This document shows positions 1 through 7,692 of a stretch of 19,765 nucleotides of DNA, piece by piece. Made by a program: the position numbers and the translations under genes. The notes beneath the pieces are model-generated. The model did no database searches and was not told where the DNA came from. It saw only the letters and a list, made by a program, of their open reading frames with translations. Source of the DNA: O2-02-FULL-42-9 sp038043025 (lineage in GTDB: Bacteria; Pseudomonadota; Gammaproteobacteria; UBA12402); contig JBBTCW010000005.1 of NCBI GenBank assembly GCA_038043025.1, positions 1 through 19,765 of the forward strand, written 5' to 3'. The stretch's first letter is position 1; the number at the start of each line of letters is the position of its first letter.

Positions 1-12
1 TATGACGAAAGT

Positions 13-42
13 CTGGATGCCGCGGTTAAACTGCGGCATGAC
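13..42. repeat. REP-like hairpin downstream of prlC
   Basis: An inverted repeat pairs 17-23 (ATGCCGC) with 33-39 (GCGGCAT), with a further GTT/AAC pairing in the loop. It is framed by CTGGAT on the left and ATGAC on the right, the same frame as the hairpin at 13224-13268 (CTGGATCCCGG to CCGGGATGACGG), so the two probably belong to one REP-like class. It lies just past the prlC stop codon and could protect the 3' end of that mRNA. There is no T-run that would make it a clear intrinsic terminator. Confidence 0.5.
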
Positions 43-70
43 AAAGAAGCGAAGCCTCGCATTTTCTGAA

Positions 71-2110
71 CTAAATAATTCCGCTATCTTTCAATAATGC
101 CGTCATCGAGGGTTTGCGTCCGCGGAATTTGACGAATGCTTTCATCATGTCGCGTGAGCCACCGATTTCTAAAATATTATGCAAGAATGATTGACTGATT
201 TCTTGATCAAACAAGCCATGCTGTTTGAATAGCGAAAAGGCATCGCACGATAATACTTCTGCCCATTTGTAACTGTAATAGCCCGCCGCATAACCGCCGG
301 CAAAAATATGTGAAAAACTATTTTGAAACCGATTAAACGCCGGCGGCTTAATGACTTCAAATTGTTGTCGTATATTTTGTAATATTTTTTGGATTTGATT
401 TTTTTGTTTCGCGTTATATTCGTGATGAATGCGCATATCAAACAACGCAAAGATAACTTGTCGCATGCTGTGCATGCCGGTTTGAAAAGTTTTGCTGATG
501 AGCAATTTTTTATGCATCAATGCCGACATTTTTTGGCAGGTATGATAATGTTTGGTCATCAAATCTAAAATCGGTTTTTCCCAACAAAAACCTTCCATCA
601 ATTGACTGGGTAATTCAACCGAGTCCCAGGGAATACCGTTTATGCCGGACGCGCCGAGCTCATCAACGGTGCTGAGCAAATGATGCAGGGTATGTCCAAA
701 CTCGTGAAATAATGTGGTGACTTCTTCATGTGTGAGCAATGTTGGTTGCTTTCGTTGAGGGGGTGTAAAATTACAATTTAAGAATGCCAGTGGTAATTGG
801 ACGCGACCATCTTTTAAAACGCGTCGATTGCGGCATTCGGCCATCCAAGCGCCGCCGTGTTTTTTGGGTCGCGCATATAAATCGGCATAAAATGCGCCGC
901 GCGCCGTGTTAGTTTTGTCATAGATTTCAAAATAACGAACGTCTTTATGCCAGCGATTGATATGCTGTTTTTCAACGAGGGTGATGCTATAGAGTTTTTG
1001 AGCGAGCTCGAATAATCCGCTGATGACTTTGTCGACGGGAAAATAGTTGCGAAATTGTTGCTGTCGAATTTTATATTTTCGGTATTGCATTTTCTCGCTG
1101 TAATATGCAATATCCCACACTTCGAGTTTTTTGATGCCGTAATACTTTTTCACAAAATTTTGCAATGTTTTCAATTCTTTTTTTGCGAGTGGTTTAATGC
1201 GTTTAGCAAGCCCATATAAAAAATCAAATACGACGCTGGGGCTTTTGGCCATTTTGGTGGCGAGTGAATATTGGCTATAGTGTTTAAAGCCAACGAGTTT
1301 TGCCATTTTGTCGCGCGTATCTAGGATTTTTTCCAAAATTTTGGTGTTATCATATTTATGTGCAGTAGGGCCTTGTTCAGAGGCGCGCGTTGAATAGGCC
1401 TCGTACATTTTTTTACGCAAGTCTCGGTTGTCAGCGTAAATGATGACAGCGCTATACATGTGAAAATCAAGTGTTAATATCCAGCCAGAGGTTTTGCGTT
1501 TTTTGGCGAGGTGCTTGGCTTCACTCATAATATGCTCGGGAAGCCCCGCCAATTCTTTTTGATGATGGACTTTAAAAACCCAAGCGTGAGTGGCATCAAG
1601 CAAATTTTCTTCAAATTTTGTGGTGAGCTCAGCATGGCGTTTTTTTAATTGACGAAACTGTTGTTTCTTTTTTGTATCGAGTGTGGTGCCGGATAATTTG
1701 AAATCACGCAAGACATGCTGGATGATGCGTTTTTTGGTGGAACTTAATTGTTTATAAGGGCTGCTTTTAACAATTGATTGTATCGCGCGATAGATTTTGG
1801 TATTTTGTGCGAGTTCCGTGCGATAGGCGACGAGTTTGAAAAGGCAACGACTATAGATTTTGCGCAAGGCGGGAGTTTGGTTGACGTTATTTAAGTGTTC
1901 GATGATCGACCAGAAATGATTTAAGCGATCTTCAAGCTCTTCAAGCGGCAACATGAAGTTGTCCCAAGTGCGGGCGGTGCGTTTTTTAAGCAGTTTTTTG
2001 AGATCCAGCCGATTTTGGCGCAAAATAGAGGTCAATTTTGGATTGATTTCGCTCAATCGAATTTTTGAAAAAAGGGGTAGATCAGTTAATTGCGTAGGAA
2101 TTGTATTCAT
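71..2110 (-). CDS. prlC: Oligopeptidase A, M3 family zinc metallopeptidase
   Basis: This is a cytosolic zinc endopeptidase of the thimet oligopeptidase (M3) family, which cleaves short peptides, including those left by ATP-dependent proteases and signal peptides. At 679 aa it matches the usual length of E. coli OpdA/PrlC. The zinc motif HEFGH is at residues 469-473, and the third ligand is probably E499 in the VELPSQ segment. The conserved C-terminal block FAGGYAAGYYSYKWAEVL is present. The largely helical N-terminal half shows no signal peptide or membrane segment, which fits a cytoplasmic enzyme. The ATG at 2110 has no visible Shine-Dalgarno but sits 8 nt after a perfect TATAAT, so the message may be nearly leaderless. 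The gene stands alone on the minus strand, followed by a REP-like hairpin. The family call is very secure; the name prlC rather than another M3 member rests on length and the C-terminal block. Confidence 0.95.
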   Translation of the reverse strand: MNTIPTQLTDLPLFSKIRLSEINPKLTSILRQNRLDLKKLLKKRTARTWDNFMLPLEELEDRLNHFWSIIEHLNNVNQTPALRKIYSRCLFKLVAYRTELAQNTKIYRAIQSIVKSSPYKQLSSTKKRIIQHVLRDFKLSGTTLDTKKKQQFRQLKKRHAELTTKFEENLLDATHAWVFKVHHQKELAGLPEHIMSEAKHLAKKRKTSGWILTLDFHMYSAVIIYADNRDLRKKMYEAYSTRASEQGPTAHKYDNTKILEKILDTRDKMAKLVGFKHYSQYSLATKMAKSPSVVFDFLYGLAKRIKPLAKKELKTLQNFVKKYYGIKKLEVWDIAYYSEKMQYRKYKIRQQQFRNYFPVDKVISGLFELAQKLYSITLVEKQHINRWHKDVRYFEIYDKTNTARGAFYADLYARPKKHGGAWMAECRNRRVLKDGRVQLPLAFLNCNFTPPQRKQPTLLTHEEVTTLFHEFGHTLHHLLSTVDELGASGINGIPWDSVELPSQLMEGFCWEKPILDLMTKHYHTCQKMSALMHKKLLISKTFQTGMHSMRQVIFALFDMRIHHEYNAKQKNQIQKILQNIRQQFEVIKPPAFNRFQNSFSHIFAGGYAAGYYSYKWAEVLSCDAFSLFKQHGLFDQEISQSFLHNILEIGGSRDMMKAFVKFRGRKPSMTALLKDSGII

Positions 2111-2118
2111 TGGTTCAA

Positions 2119-2124
2119 ATTATA
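2119..2124 (-). promoter_or_regulatory. Candidate -10 box of prlC
   Basis: A perfect TATAAT lies on the minus strand, 8 nt upstream of the prlC ATG. A start site about 7 nt downstream of it would leave a leader of only one or two bases. No convincing -35 lies 17 nt further upstream. An alternative prlC start further in would restore a normal leader, but the N-terminus as read aligns with the family. Confidence 0.4.
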
Positions 2125-2176
2125 GCAGGTTTTTTTAGCTATAGAATAGCCAATTTCTTACACAATTTTAATCCGT

Positions 2177-2248
2177 GCAGCTCTGAGCTGCTGTGAGCCA
2201 GTCATAGCCTACTTCTCATCTGCCACCTTTTTCGCAGCTCTGAGCTGC
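2177..2248. repeat. Repeat family A, copy 1 (paired 15-bp palindromes)
   Basis: Two copies of the interrupted palindrome GCAGCTCTGAGCTGC (7+1+7) lie at 2177-2191 and 2234-2248. They are preceded by ACA..ATTTTAATCC and separated by a GAGCCAGTCATAGCC-type spacer. The same plan recurs at 7038-7092, 15682-15753 and 17184-17255. It sits between divergent prlC and the gene at 2295. Confidence 0.75.
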
Positions 2249-2294
2249 AGCGTGTGAGCGTGATAAATTTTAATAATACATTATGAGGTAATAT

Positions 2295-2711
2295 ATGCGA
2301 CGACATAATGCTAAGGAGCGATCGCTGGATGAACTCGATTCTGAGTATCCATGTAGAGTCTTCGCTAGTAGACCAGTAGCAGTTCCGCGACGACGTGCGG
2401 CGGAAAAAGTTTTTTATGAGGATGAGCCGCCACCTCGCGTAGAGATCCCAGCCGGAGCCGGGGTTGTACATTTGAGCAGAGCTTACGCCGGACATGCTGC
2501 ACGGCAAGCACAATTACGAAAACAAGGGGAAAAGATTGTATTTGACCCCGCAATAGGCGGTGATGTCGTCCGCCCTGTAGAGCGGGTTGCCAAAAGTGCG
2601 GCTGCAGCTCAACCAGTGCCCGTTGATCCGGCAGGGTGCGACGCGCCCGCAGCAGATGCTGATGATATATTGAGCGGTTGCTCTCCAGAAAGTTTTGGCC
2701 ATCATCAGTAA
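2295..2711 (+). CDS. Small unrecognised protein, Pro/Arg/Ala-rich
   Basis: A 138-aa protein of no family I recognise. The start is supported by GAGG seven nt before the ATG at 2295. The N-terminal third is highly charged (MRRHNAKERSLDELDSEYPC). The middle has PRRRAAEKV and an acidic proline stretch EDEPPPRVEIP. The C-terminal part is rich in Ala, Pro and Asp (AAAAQPVPVDPAGCDAPAADADD). There is no signal peptide or membrane segment, and much of the chain looks disordered. Base composition is more GC-rich than the neighbours. The last 7 bases overlap the 3' end of convergent priA, with no terminator between them. It could be a lineage-specific or secreted protein. Because the open frame is short and antisense frames are also open, its status as a real gene is likely but not certain. 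Confidence 0.55.
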   Translation: MRRHNAKERSLDELDSEYPCRVFASRPVAVPRRRAAEKVFYEDEPPPRVEIPAGAGVVHLSRAYAGHAARQAQLRKQGEKIVFDPAIGGDVVRPVERVAKSAAAAQPVPVDPAGCDAPAADADDILSGCSPESFGHHQ

Positions 2712-4699
2712 ATTTCTACTGGATCTACATCTAAAGCCCATTTGACGGTTTTGGCGGATTTCATTTGATTGATCTGTTCGATTAATTTCGTCAGTGTTTG
2801 ATGCAATGTGCCGCGATGATTTGATTGCAATAATAATTGCGCGCGATAATACCCTTGTCGTTTCGTGATCGGTGAAAGAATCGGGCCTTGTATTTTTACC
2901 TGTTCTGAAATAAATGGGATGGCCAGCTGTTTGAGTCGTTTTAAAAATATCTCGGGTTTTTTCATGTCAAATGATTTTGCATGGACGAGGGCAAAATAAC
3001 TATAGGGCGGTAAATTACTTTCGATGCGTTCGGTTAAAAGCGATTGCGCAAAATCATGATAATTGCTTTCAATCAGCGTTTTCAATAACGGATGTTCGGG
3101 ATGATGTGTTTGAATATATACTTCGCCGGGTTTTTCGGCGCGTCCTGCGCGCCCGGCCACTTGTGTAAGCAGTTGCCCTAATTTTTCCGTCGCACGAAAA
3201 TCACTACTGAAAAATCCATTGTCTGCGTTAATAACGCCGACCAAGGTGACATTGGGAAAATGATGTCCCTTCGCTAAAATTTGTGTGCCTACTAAAATTT
3301 GTCGATGACCTTGTTGAATTTGTTCGAGCATGTTGTTTAATGATTCTTTTCGCTCTGTGCTGTCGCGATCGATGCGTACAATCGGAATGGCAGGAAAATG
3401 CTGCTGTAATGCGGTTTCTAATCGCTCGGTGCCTGCGCCAATAGGATTTAATTCCGTCGCATTGCAATGGGGGCATTGTGGCATGACTTGCAATTTTGTT
3501 TCACAGTGGTGACATTGTAAATAAGTTTTTGTTTTGGTTTGATGAAATGTCATGCTTGTTTCGCAGCGCTCGCATGTGGCGATGAAGCCGCACACATGGC
3601 ATTGCAAAATCGGCGCGTACCCGCGACGATTTAAAAAAATTAACACTTGATTGCCCTGTTGCAAATGCATCGAAATTCTATCGATTAAGGTACGTGACAA
3701 TCCGTTCTCTAAATATTGTCCGCGCGTATCAATTAAATGATAGAGGGGATGAATGGCATTGCCGACGCGCTCGGGTAACGATAATGTAATATATTTATTT
3801 TCCTTCGCATTTTTTAATGTTTCAAGCGACGGCGTGGCAGAGCCAAGCATAATGGGAATATTTTCAAAATACGCGCGCGTAATCGCGAGATCGCGTGCAG
3901 AGTAACGAAACCCCTCTTGTTGTTTGAAAGAGGAATCATGCTCTTCATCAATGATAATAAGCCCCAGTTTTTTAAAGGGAGTGAAGATAGCGGAGCGCGT
4001 GCCGATAATGATTTTTGCCTCGCCCGATTTTGCTTTTTGCCACGCGTCCAATCGTTCGGCAGGGCTTAGGCCAGAATGTATCGTGGCAATGCGTTGTTCG
4101 AAGCGGCCGTTAAATCGCTCAATCATTTGTGGCGTTAGCGCAATTTCAGGGACTAATACTAATGCTTGTTTATCTTGGTTTAAGAGTTGTTCAATGGTTT
4201 GTAAGTAAACTTCTGTTTTACCGCTGCCGGTGACACCGTGTAATAAAAAACATTGAAAGCGATCGAAAGCCGTCGTCATCGTTTGAACGGCATTGGCTTG
4301 TGTTGCATTCAATTTTATTTTTTTTGTGCGCGTGATTTGTACGCGTGCCGCATCCTTTTTTTTACGCGCTTTCGTCGGCTGTCGTCGTAATTTAATCGGT
4401 AACGCGTGAAATAATACTTCGCCAATCGGATAATGATAATAATCGGCCGCCCAACGACAAAGCATTAATAATTCAGGCGTTAATAGTGGCTCGGGATCAA
4501 CGACGGATGTTATTTTTTTTAACTTGTGTAAGGCGATATTGGTCGATTGTTTTTCTTCTAAAACAATGCCAACGCTTGTTTTGTGGCGAAAAGGAACAGT
4601 GACGCGCATGCCGGGTAAAATTGTTTCGTTGGAATCGAATTGGTAATCAAAAGCGGTGTAAACATGTTTGTTGAGCGCGATGGAGAGGATTTTTGTCAT
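2705..4699 (-). CDS. priA: Primosomal replication restart helicase PriA
   Basis: PriA is a 3'-5' superfamily 2 DNA helicase that recognises stalled forks and starts reloading of the replicative helicase. This 664-aa protein has the N-terminal fork-binding domain (start near SIALNKHVYTAFDYQF). Walker A GVTGSGKT is at residues 155-162 and the DEEH box at 251-254. The zinc-binding insert has eight cysteines (C367, C370, C376, C379, C396, C399, C409, C412). Late helicase motifs LGSATPSLETL, GTQILAKGHHFPNVTLVGVI and QVAGRAGRAEKPGEVYIQT follow in order. It is shorter than E. coli PriA (about 730 aa), but no motif is missing. The ATG at 4699 has only a weak GTGGA upstream. Its 3' end overlaps the convergent small gene by 7 bp. 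A family B inverted-repeat element occupies the gap to the small acidic gene behind it. Confidence 0.97.
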   Translation of the reverse strand: MTKILSIALNKHVYTAFDYQFDSNETILPGMRVTVPFRHKTSVGIVLEEKQSTNIALHKLKKITSVVDPEPLLTPELLMLCRWAADYYHYPIGEVLFHALPIKLRRQPTKARKKKDAARVQITRTKKIKLNATQANAVQTMTTAFDRFQCFLLHGVTGSGKTEVYLQTIEQLLNQDKQALVLVPEIALTPQMIERFNGRFEQRIATIHSGLSPAERLDAWQKAKSGEAKIIIGTRSAIFTPFKKLGLIIIDEEHDSSFKQQEGFRYSARDLAITRAYFENIPIMLGSATPSLETLKNAKENKYITLSLPERVGNAIHPLYHLIDTRGQYLENGLSRTLIDRISMHLQQGNQVLIFLNRRGYAPILQCHVCGFIATCERCETSMTFHQTKTKTYLQCHHCETKLQVMPQCPHCNATELNPIGAGTERLETALQQHFPAIPIVRIDRDSTERKESLNNMLEQIQQGHRQILVGTQILAKGHHFPNVTLVGVINADNGFFSSDFRATEKLGQLLTQVAGRAGRAEKPGEVYIQTHHPEHPLLKTLIESNYHDFAQSLLTERIESNLPPYSYFALVHAKSFDMKKPEIFLKRLKQLAIPFISEQVKIQGPILSPITKRQGYYRAQLLLQSNHRGTLHQTLTKLIEQINQMKSAKTVKWALDVDPVEIY

Positions 4700-4710
4700 G
4701 TTAATCCACG

Positions 4711-4833
4711 CTCATGCGAACAAGCTGGTCTCAGCTCAGAGGACGCAATACGTTCATCTGATTCTAAATAATTCATCGTTTTTTCTAATGTCTGCCATTC
4801 TAACAATGAATACCAGCTTACCTCTGAGCTGAG
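4711..4833 (-). repeat. Repeat family B, copy 1 (inverted orientation)
   Basis: The core at 4730-4833 begins CTCAGCTCAGAGGA and ends CCTCTGAGCTGAG. The flank at 4711-4729 (CTCATGCGAACAAGCTGGT) matches in reverse complement the right flank of the copies at 10549 and 10726. The interior (ACGTTCATCTGATTC) is also the reverse complement of those copies. The element is therefore conserved along its whole length, not only at the ends. It lies between priA and the small acidic gene. Confidence 0.75.
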
Positions 4834-4849
4834 TACTACGAAATTGCAA

Positions 4850-5044
4850 TTAATCCTCAAACAATTCATCATAATTTTCTTTATAGTCGCGATTGTTCAT
4901 GAGTTCTTCTACGGCTTTGCGTGCCTGTAGTATTCCCAATCGTGCTTTGGCCTGTCGTTGCTTTGTGGCACTGATCTCAATTAAATCATCAGGGTCAAAC
5001 TCGACAAAATCATCCCAAATGCCCATGTCGAAATCATCATCCAT
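4850..5044 (-). CDS. Small acidic protein
   Basis: A 64-aa protein with a strongly acidic N-terminus (MDDDFDMGIWDDFVEFDPDD), a basic middle (ATKQRQAKARLG), and a helical acidic tail ending DELFED. The start is well supported by GGAGGAG upstream of the ATG at 5044. A TATAAA on the minus strand at 5082-5087 could be its -10. The layout of acidic head, basic helix and acidic tail recalls small proteins such as the PA3496-like family, but I cannot confirm membership. There is no signal peptide or membrane segment. It diverges from the Clp-like gene and lies upstream of priA on the same strand, separated from it by a family B element. The gene is likely real; its function is unknown. Confidence 0.7.
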   Translation of the reverse strand: MDDDFDMGIWDDFVEFDPDDLIEISATKQRQAKARLGILQARKAVEELMNNRDYKENYDELFED

Positions 5045-5081
5045 TTGCAGCTCTCCTCCATTTTTTCATACACGACTTAAT

Positions 5082-5087
5082 TTTATA
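5082..5087 (-). promoter_or_regulatory. Candidate -10 box for the small acidic gene
   Basis: TATAAA on the minus strand lies about 37 nt upstream of the ATG at 5044, leaving a leader that contains the strong GGAGGAG. No good -35 is spaced 16-18 nt from it, so this is tentative. Confidence 0.3.
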
Positions 5088-5162
5088 CCTTATTTGATGC
5101 GCTCTTGGGAAGCCTTTTTCGGAAAATTCACATTCTTTTTTCGATGTTCAGCAAATAATCAA

Positions 5163-5191
5163 TTGATGAAGGAGCGCGAGTGTATTATCAT
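5163..5191 (+). promoter_or_regulatory. Candidate sigma-70 promoter of the clp-like/efp run
   Basis: TTGATG (5163-5168), a 17-nt spacer and TATCAT (5186-5191) match the -35 and -10 consensus at 4/6 and 5/6. The start site would fall near 5198. The ATG at 5210 is preceded by GAGGAG, so transcript and ribosome site are close but compatible. This is the only strong promoter-like pair I see ahead of the four-gene run. Confidence 0.4.
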
Positions 5192-5209
5192 CAGAAAGAG
5201 GAGTTATAA

Positions 5210-7033
5210 ATGGTTGCCGAATTTATTGAAAACTTATCCGAATTTGCAAAAGAACAGGCATTAGAGCCCGTCATAGAGCGGAAGTCAGAAATCTGCCAAA
5301 TCACCGAAGTGCTTTGCCGCACGAGACACTGTCATCCTATTTTAATCGGCCAGACAGGCGTCGGTTGCAGCACCATCGTACGCGGATTGGCGCAGCATTT
5401 GCTTGAGGCGCCGTTACCAGAACGTTTGCGCGGGCGGATTATTCGACGTATTAATTTTGATCTATATTTTGCCTGTTCAACTTCTTTACTGGATTCGCTC
5501 AATCATTTTATCGAAACGACTTATGATGAATTGAATCGCACAATATTAGTGCTGGATGGCCTTTCCTCCTTATCCCATGCGAATGAAGCAACCTGCCATC
5601 AAGTATTGGACTGGATTAAACGTACAGTGGCAAGTTATGAATTGCGCGTTATGTTGGTGGCGGATAAATCTTTTTATAATAAATTTTTAAAAACCGATGC
5701 GTATTTGTCCGCGCAATGTGCGGTGCTTCGTATTGAGGCACCCACTTTTGATCAGACATTATTAATGGTCGCAGCGCATATTAAAAAAATAGAATCGACG
5801 TATCAAATTAAAATTGCCAATGAAATTATTCCCGATGTTGTGCATTGGTCGCAGCGCTATTTGTTAGATAACTCATTGCCGGCTTCTGCATTAGATTTAT
5901 TAGATGCCAGCGCGGCAGCGATATGCGCGCATCAGACGTCAGATATTTTAACGAAAGAAGATGTCGCGGGCGTTTTAAGTGATAGGCAAGGTGTGGAAAA
6001 AGATTATTTGTTGAAGAACGAGACGCAAATTATTGAATATTGTATGACGACCTTATCTCATCGCATTTGTGGGCAGCGCGTTGCGTTAAATGCCATTGAA
6101 AAAACCCTTCAATCCATTAATTTGCACACCTGGGATCATACTGTTGCACCGAAGGCCAAGCTATTGTTTGCAGGGCCGTCGCGTGTGGGAAAGAGCACGA
6201 TCGTTAAAGTGCTAACCGAAGTGCTCTATGGCAGTGAAACACAATTAATTCGTTTTAACATGCATGATTATCGCTACGAACAAGAGGTGGTGTCATTATT
6301 GGGGTCACTCGGTGCATTAAATGCCGAAAGTACATTGGTTCAACAGCTTAATGCTCAGCCTTATTCGATTTGTTTGTTTGAGCATCTGGAATATGCGCAT
6401 GTTAGATTTTTGCGCGTGTTGCAGCAGTTAATGGAAGTGGGAAAAACAAAAGATTATGATTTATCCAATCATATTTTTATTATGACCGTTGATATTGATA
6501 ATTTAGATGCAGTGGCTCCACAGAAAATGACGGAGCCGGAAGAATCAGAATCCGGTTTATTACAATTTTTATATAATGATTTGCCGGGTGAAAAAACATC
6601 GATGCGGCGCGGCTTGCAAACGATAGAACAACTCCTGCAGCGCATTGATCCTTGGTTGCATCAAAAGTTTGATGATCGTTTTTTACAACAGATGACCATT
6701 ATTCCATTTTCTGAAGTGAACGGACAAGACTTGGCGCAATTTTTAGATGCTCAGATTGTTCGTTTAAAAAAACATTTAGCCGAGCAAGAAGGTGTTCAGT
6801 TAAAATATGCCAATCATTTCTCCTTGGATTTGTTAGATTTATTACCGCAAGCATCGAGGACGGCGATCGATGTAAAACGATTTTTTGAACAACAAGTAGA
6901 ACCGGTGGTGTCACAGATTCTTTTGTCTATAAAATCTAAAAAGGATATTGTGAATCAATTAGATTTATTCGTTGATGAACGCGGTCAAATTTTATGTCAA
7001 CCCGTCGAGGTTTTGTCTCTCGAGCAGCTCTAA
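5210..7033 (+). CDS. Degenerate ClpA/ClpB-like double AAA protein (pseudo-unfoldase)
   Basis: A 607-aa protein with the two-module order of Hsp100/Clp unfoldases, but no N-domain and no ClpB-type coiled-coil middle domain. Module 1 (about 15-250) has GQTGVGCST at 47-55, where C53 replaces the Walker A lysine. It has ILVLDG at 112-117, with Gly for the Walker B glutamate, and LSAQC near 167-170 where Clp proteins have the LERRF arginine fingers. Helical segments such as LPASALDLLDASAAA still match Clp well. Module 2 (about 280-600) keeps GPSRVGKST (K328), but Walker B reads LFEHLEYAH (389-397) instead of LFDEIEKAH, and the sensor-2 GAR-LKR becomes TAIDVKR. ATP binding may survive in module 2; efficient hydrolysis looks unlikely. 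The gene has a good GAGGAG site, diverges from the small acidic gene, and leads efp-epmA. A scaffold or adaptor role is inference. The frame is intact, so it is unlikely to be a pseudogene. Confidence 0.85.
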   Translation: MVAEFIENLSEFAKEQALEPVIERKSEICQITEVLCRTRHCHPILIGQTGVGCSTIVRGLAQHLLEAPLPERLRGRIIRRINFDLYFACSTSLLDSLNHFIETTYDELNRTILVLDGLSSLSHANEATCHQVLDWIKRTVASYELRVMLVADKSFYNKFLKTDAYLSAQCAVLRIEAPTFDQTLLMVAAHIKKIESTYQIKIANEIIPDVVHWSQRYLLDNSLPASALDLLDASAAAICAHQTSDILTKEDVAGVLSDRQGVEKDYLLKNETQIIEYCMTTLSHRICGQRVALNAIEKTLQSINLHTWDHTVAPKAKLLFAGPSRVGKSTIVKVLTEVLYGSETQLIRFNMHDYRYEQEVVSLLGSLGALNAESTLVQQLNAQPYSICLFEHLEYAHVRFLRVLQQLMEVGKTKDYDLSNHIFIMTVDIDNLDAVAPQKMTEPEESESGLLQFLYNDLPGEKTSMRRGLQTIEQLLQRIDPWLHQKFDDRFLQQMTIIPFSEVNGQDLAQFLDAQIVRLKKHLAEQEGVQLKYANHFSLDLLDLLPQASRTAIDVKRFFEQQVEPVVSQILLSIKSKKDIVNQLDLFVDERGQILCQPVEVLSLEQL

Positions 7034-7037
7034 AGCA

Positions 7038-7092
7038 AGCTCTGAGCTGTGGAAACCCAGTCGCAGCCTGCTTTATAGCAGCTCAGAGCTGG
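7038..7092. repeat. Repeat family A, copy 2, in the efp leader
   Basis: AGCTCTGAGCTG at 7038-7049 and CAGCTCAGAGCTGG at 7079-7092 bracket a shortened spacer (CCAGTCGCAGCCTG) recognisable from the other copies. It fills almost the whole gap between the Clp-like stop codon and the efp ribosome site. It could act as an RNA hairpin between the two genes. It lacks a T-run. Confidence 0.7.
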
Positions 7093-7116
7093 ATGCAATA
7101 AAAAACGAGGTAAACT

Positions 7117-7686
7117 ATGTCAGGTTATAGCACAAGCGATTTTAAACCCGGATTGAAAATCATGCTCGATGGCGATCCTTACAACATCGTGAGCAATGAA
7201 TTTGTAAAGCCGGGCAAAGGTCAGGCGTTTAATCGAACGAGAGTTCGAAATTTAAAAACGGGGCGCGTCATCGAACGCACATTTAAATCAGGAGAGTCGT
7301 TTGAAGCGGCAGATGTGGCCGAACTGAACGCGCAGTATTTATATAATGATGGCTCGCAGTGGTATTTTATGAATAATGAGACCTATGAGCAATATAGCGC
7401 AAATGCAACTGCGGTGATGGATACGAAACAATGGTTAAAAGAGCAAGATGTTTGTGCGCTAACGTTATGGAACGGTGTTATTTTATTTGTGACGCCGCCG
7501 AATTTTGTGACGCTAAAAGTAGTTGAAACTGATCCTGGTTTGCGCGGCGATACATCGGGGGGGGGTGGCAAACCGGCAACGTTAGAAACGGGCGCGGTCG
7601 TGCGTGTGCCATTGTTTATTCAAACGGATGAGTTACTGAAAATTGATACGCGCAATGGCGAATATGTATCGCGCGCGAAAGAATAA
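7117..7686 (+). CDS. efp: Translation elongation factor P
   Basis: EF-P binds ribosomes stalled on consecutive prolines and stimulates peptide-bond formation. At 189 aa it has normal length and three beta-barrel domains. The modified lysine is K34 in VKPGKGQA, conserved with E. coli. The start MSGYSTSDFKPGLKIMLDG and the C-terminal signature KIDTRNGEYVSRAKE are typical. GAGG lies seven nt before the ATG. Six nt separate its stop from epmA, the gene that activates it, so the two are almost certainly co-transcribed. The interdomain loop is encoded by a run of nine G (7557-7565) giving GGGG in GDTSGGGGKPATLETG, a possible slippage site in an otherwise ordinary gene. The lysine, rather than arginine, at 34 agrees with the EpmA route and not the EarP route. 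Confidence 0.98.
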   Translation: MSGYSTSDFKPGLKIMLDGDPYNIVSNEFVKPGKGQAFNRTRVRNLKTGRVIERTFKSGESFEAADVAELNAQYLYNDGSQWYFMNNETYEQYSANATAVMDTKQWLKEQDVCALTLWNGVILFVTPPNFVTLKVVETDPGLRGDTSGGGGKPATLETGAVVRVPLFIQTDELLKIDTRNGEYVSRAKE

Positions 7687-7692
7687 GTTTTT

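Noticed and set aside
814..1110. Open frames inside prlC on either strand
   Set aside because: They lie wholly within a clear M3 peptidase gene and have no start signals or family features. The same applies to the open frames inside priA, the kinases and epmA.
2202..2741. Antisense open frames opposite the small gene at 2295
   Set aside because: They lack ribosome sites, one begins inside repeat DNA or overlaps priA, and their composition looks like the complement of the plus-strand gene.
5210..7033. Calling the Clp-like gene clpA or a pseudogene
   Set aside because: The catalytic residues and N-domain of ClpA are missing, so the name would mislead. The intact frame, ribosome site and promoter argue against a dead gene.
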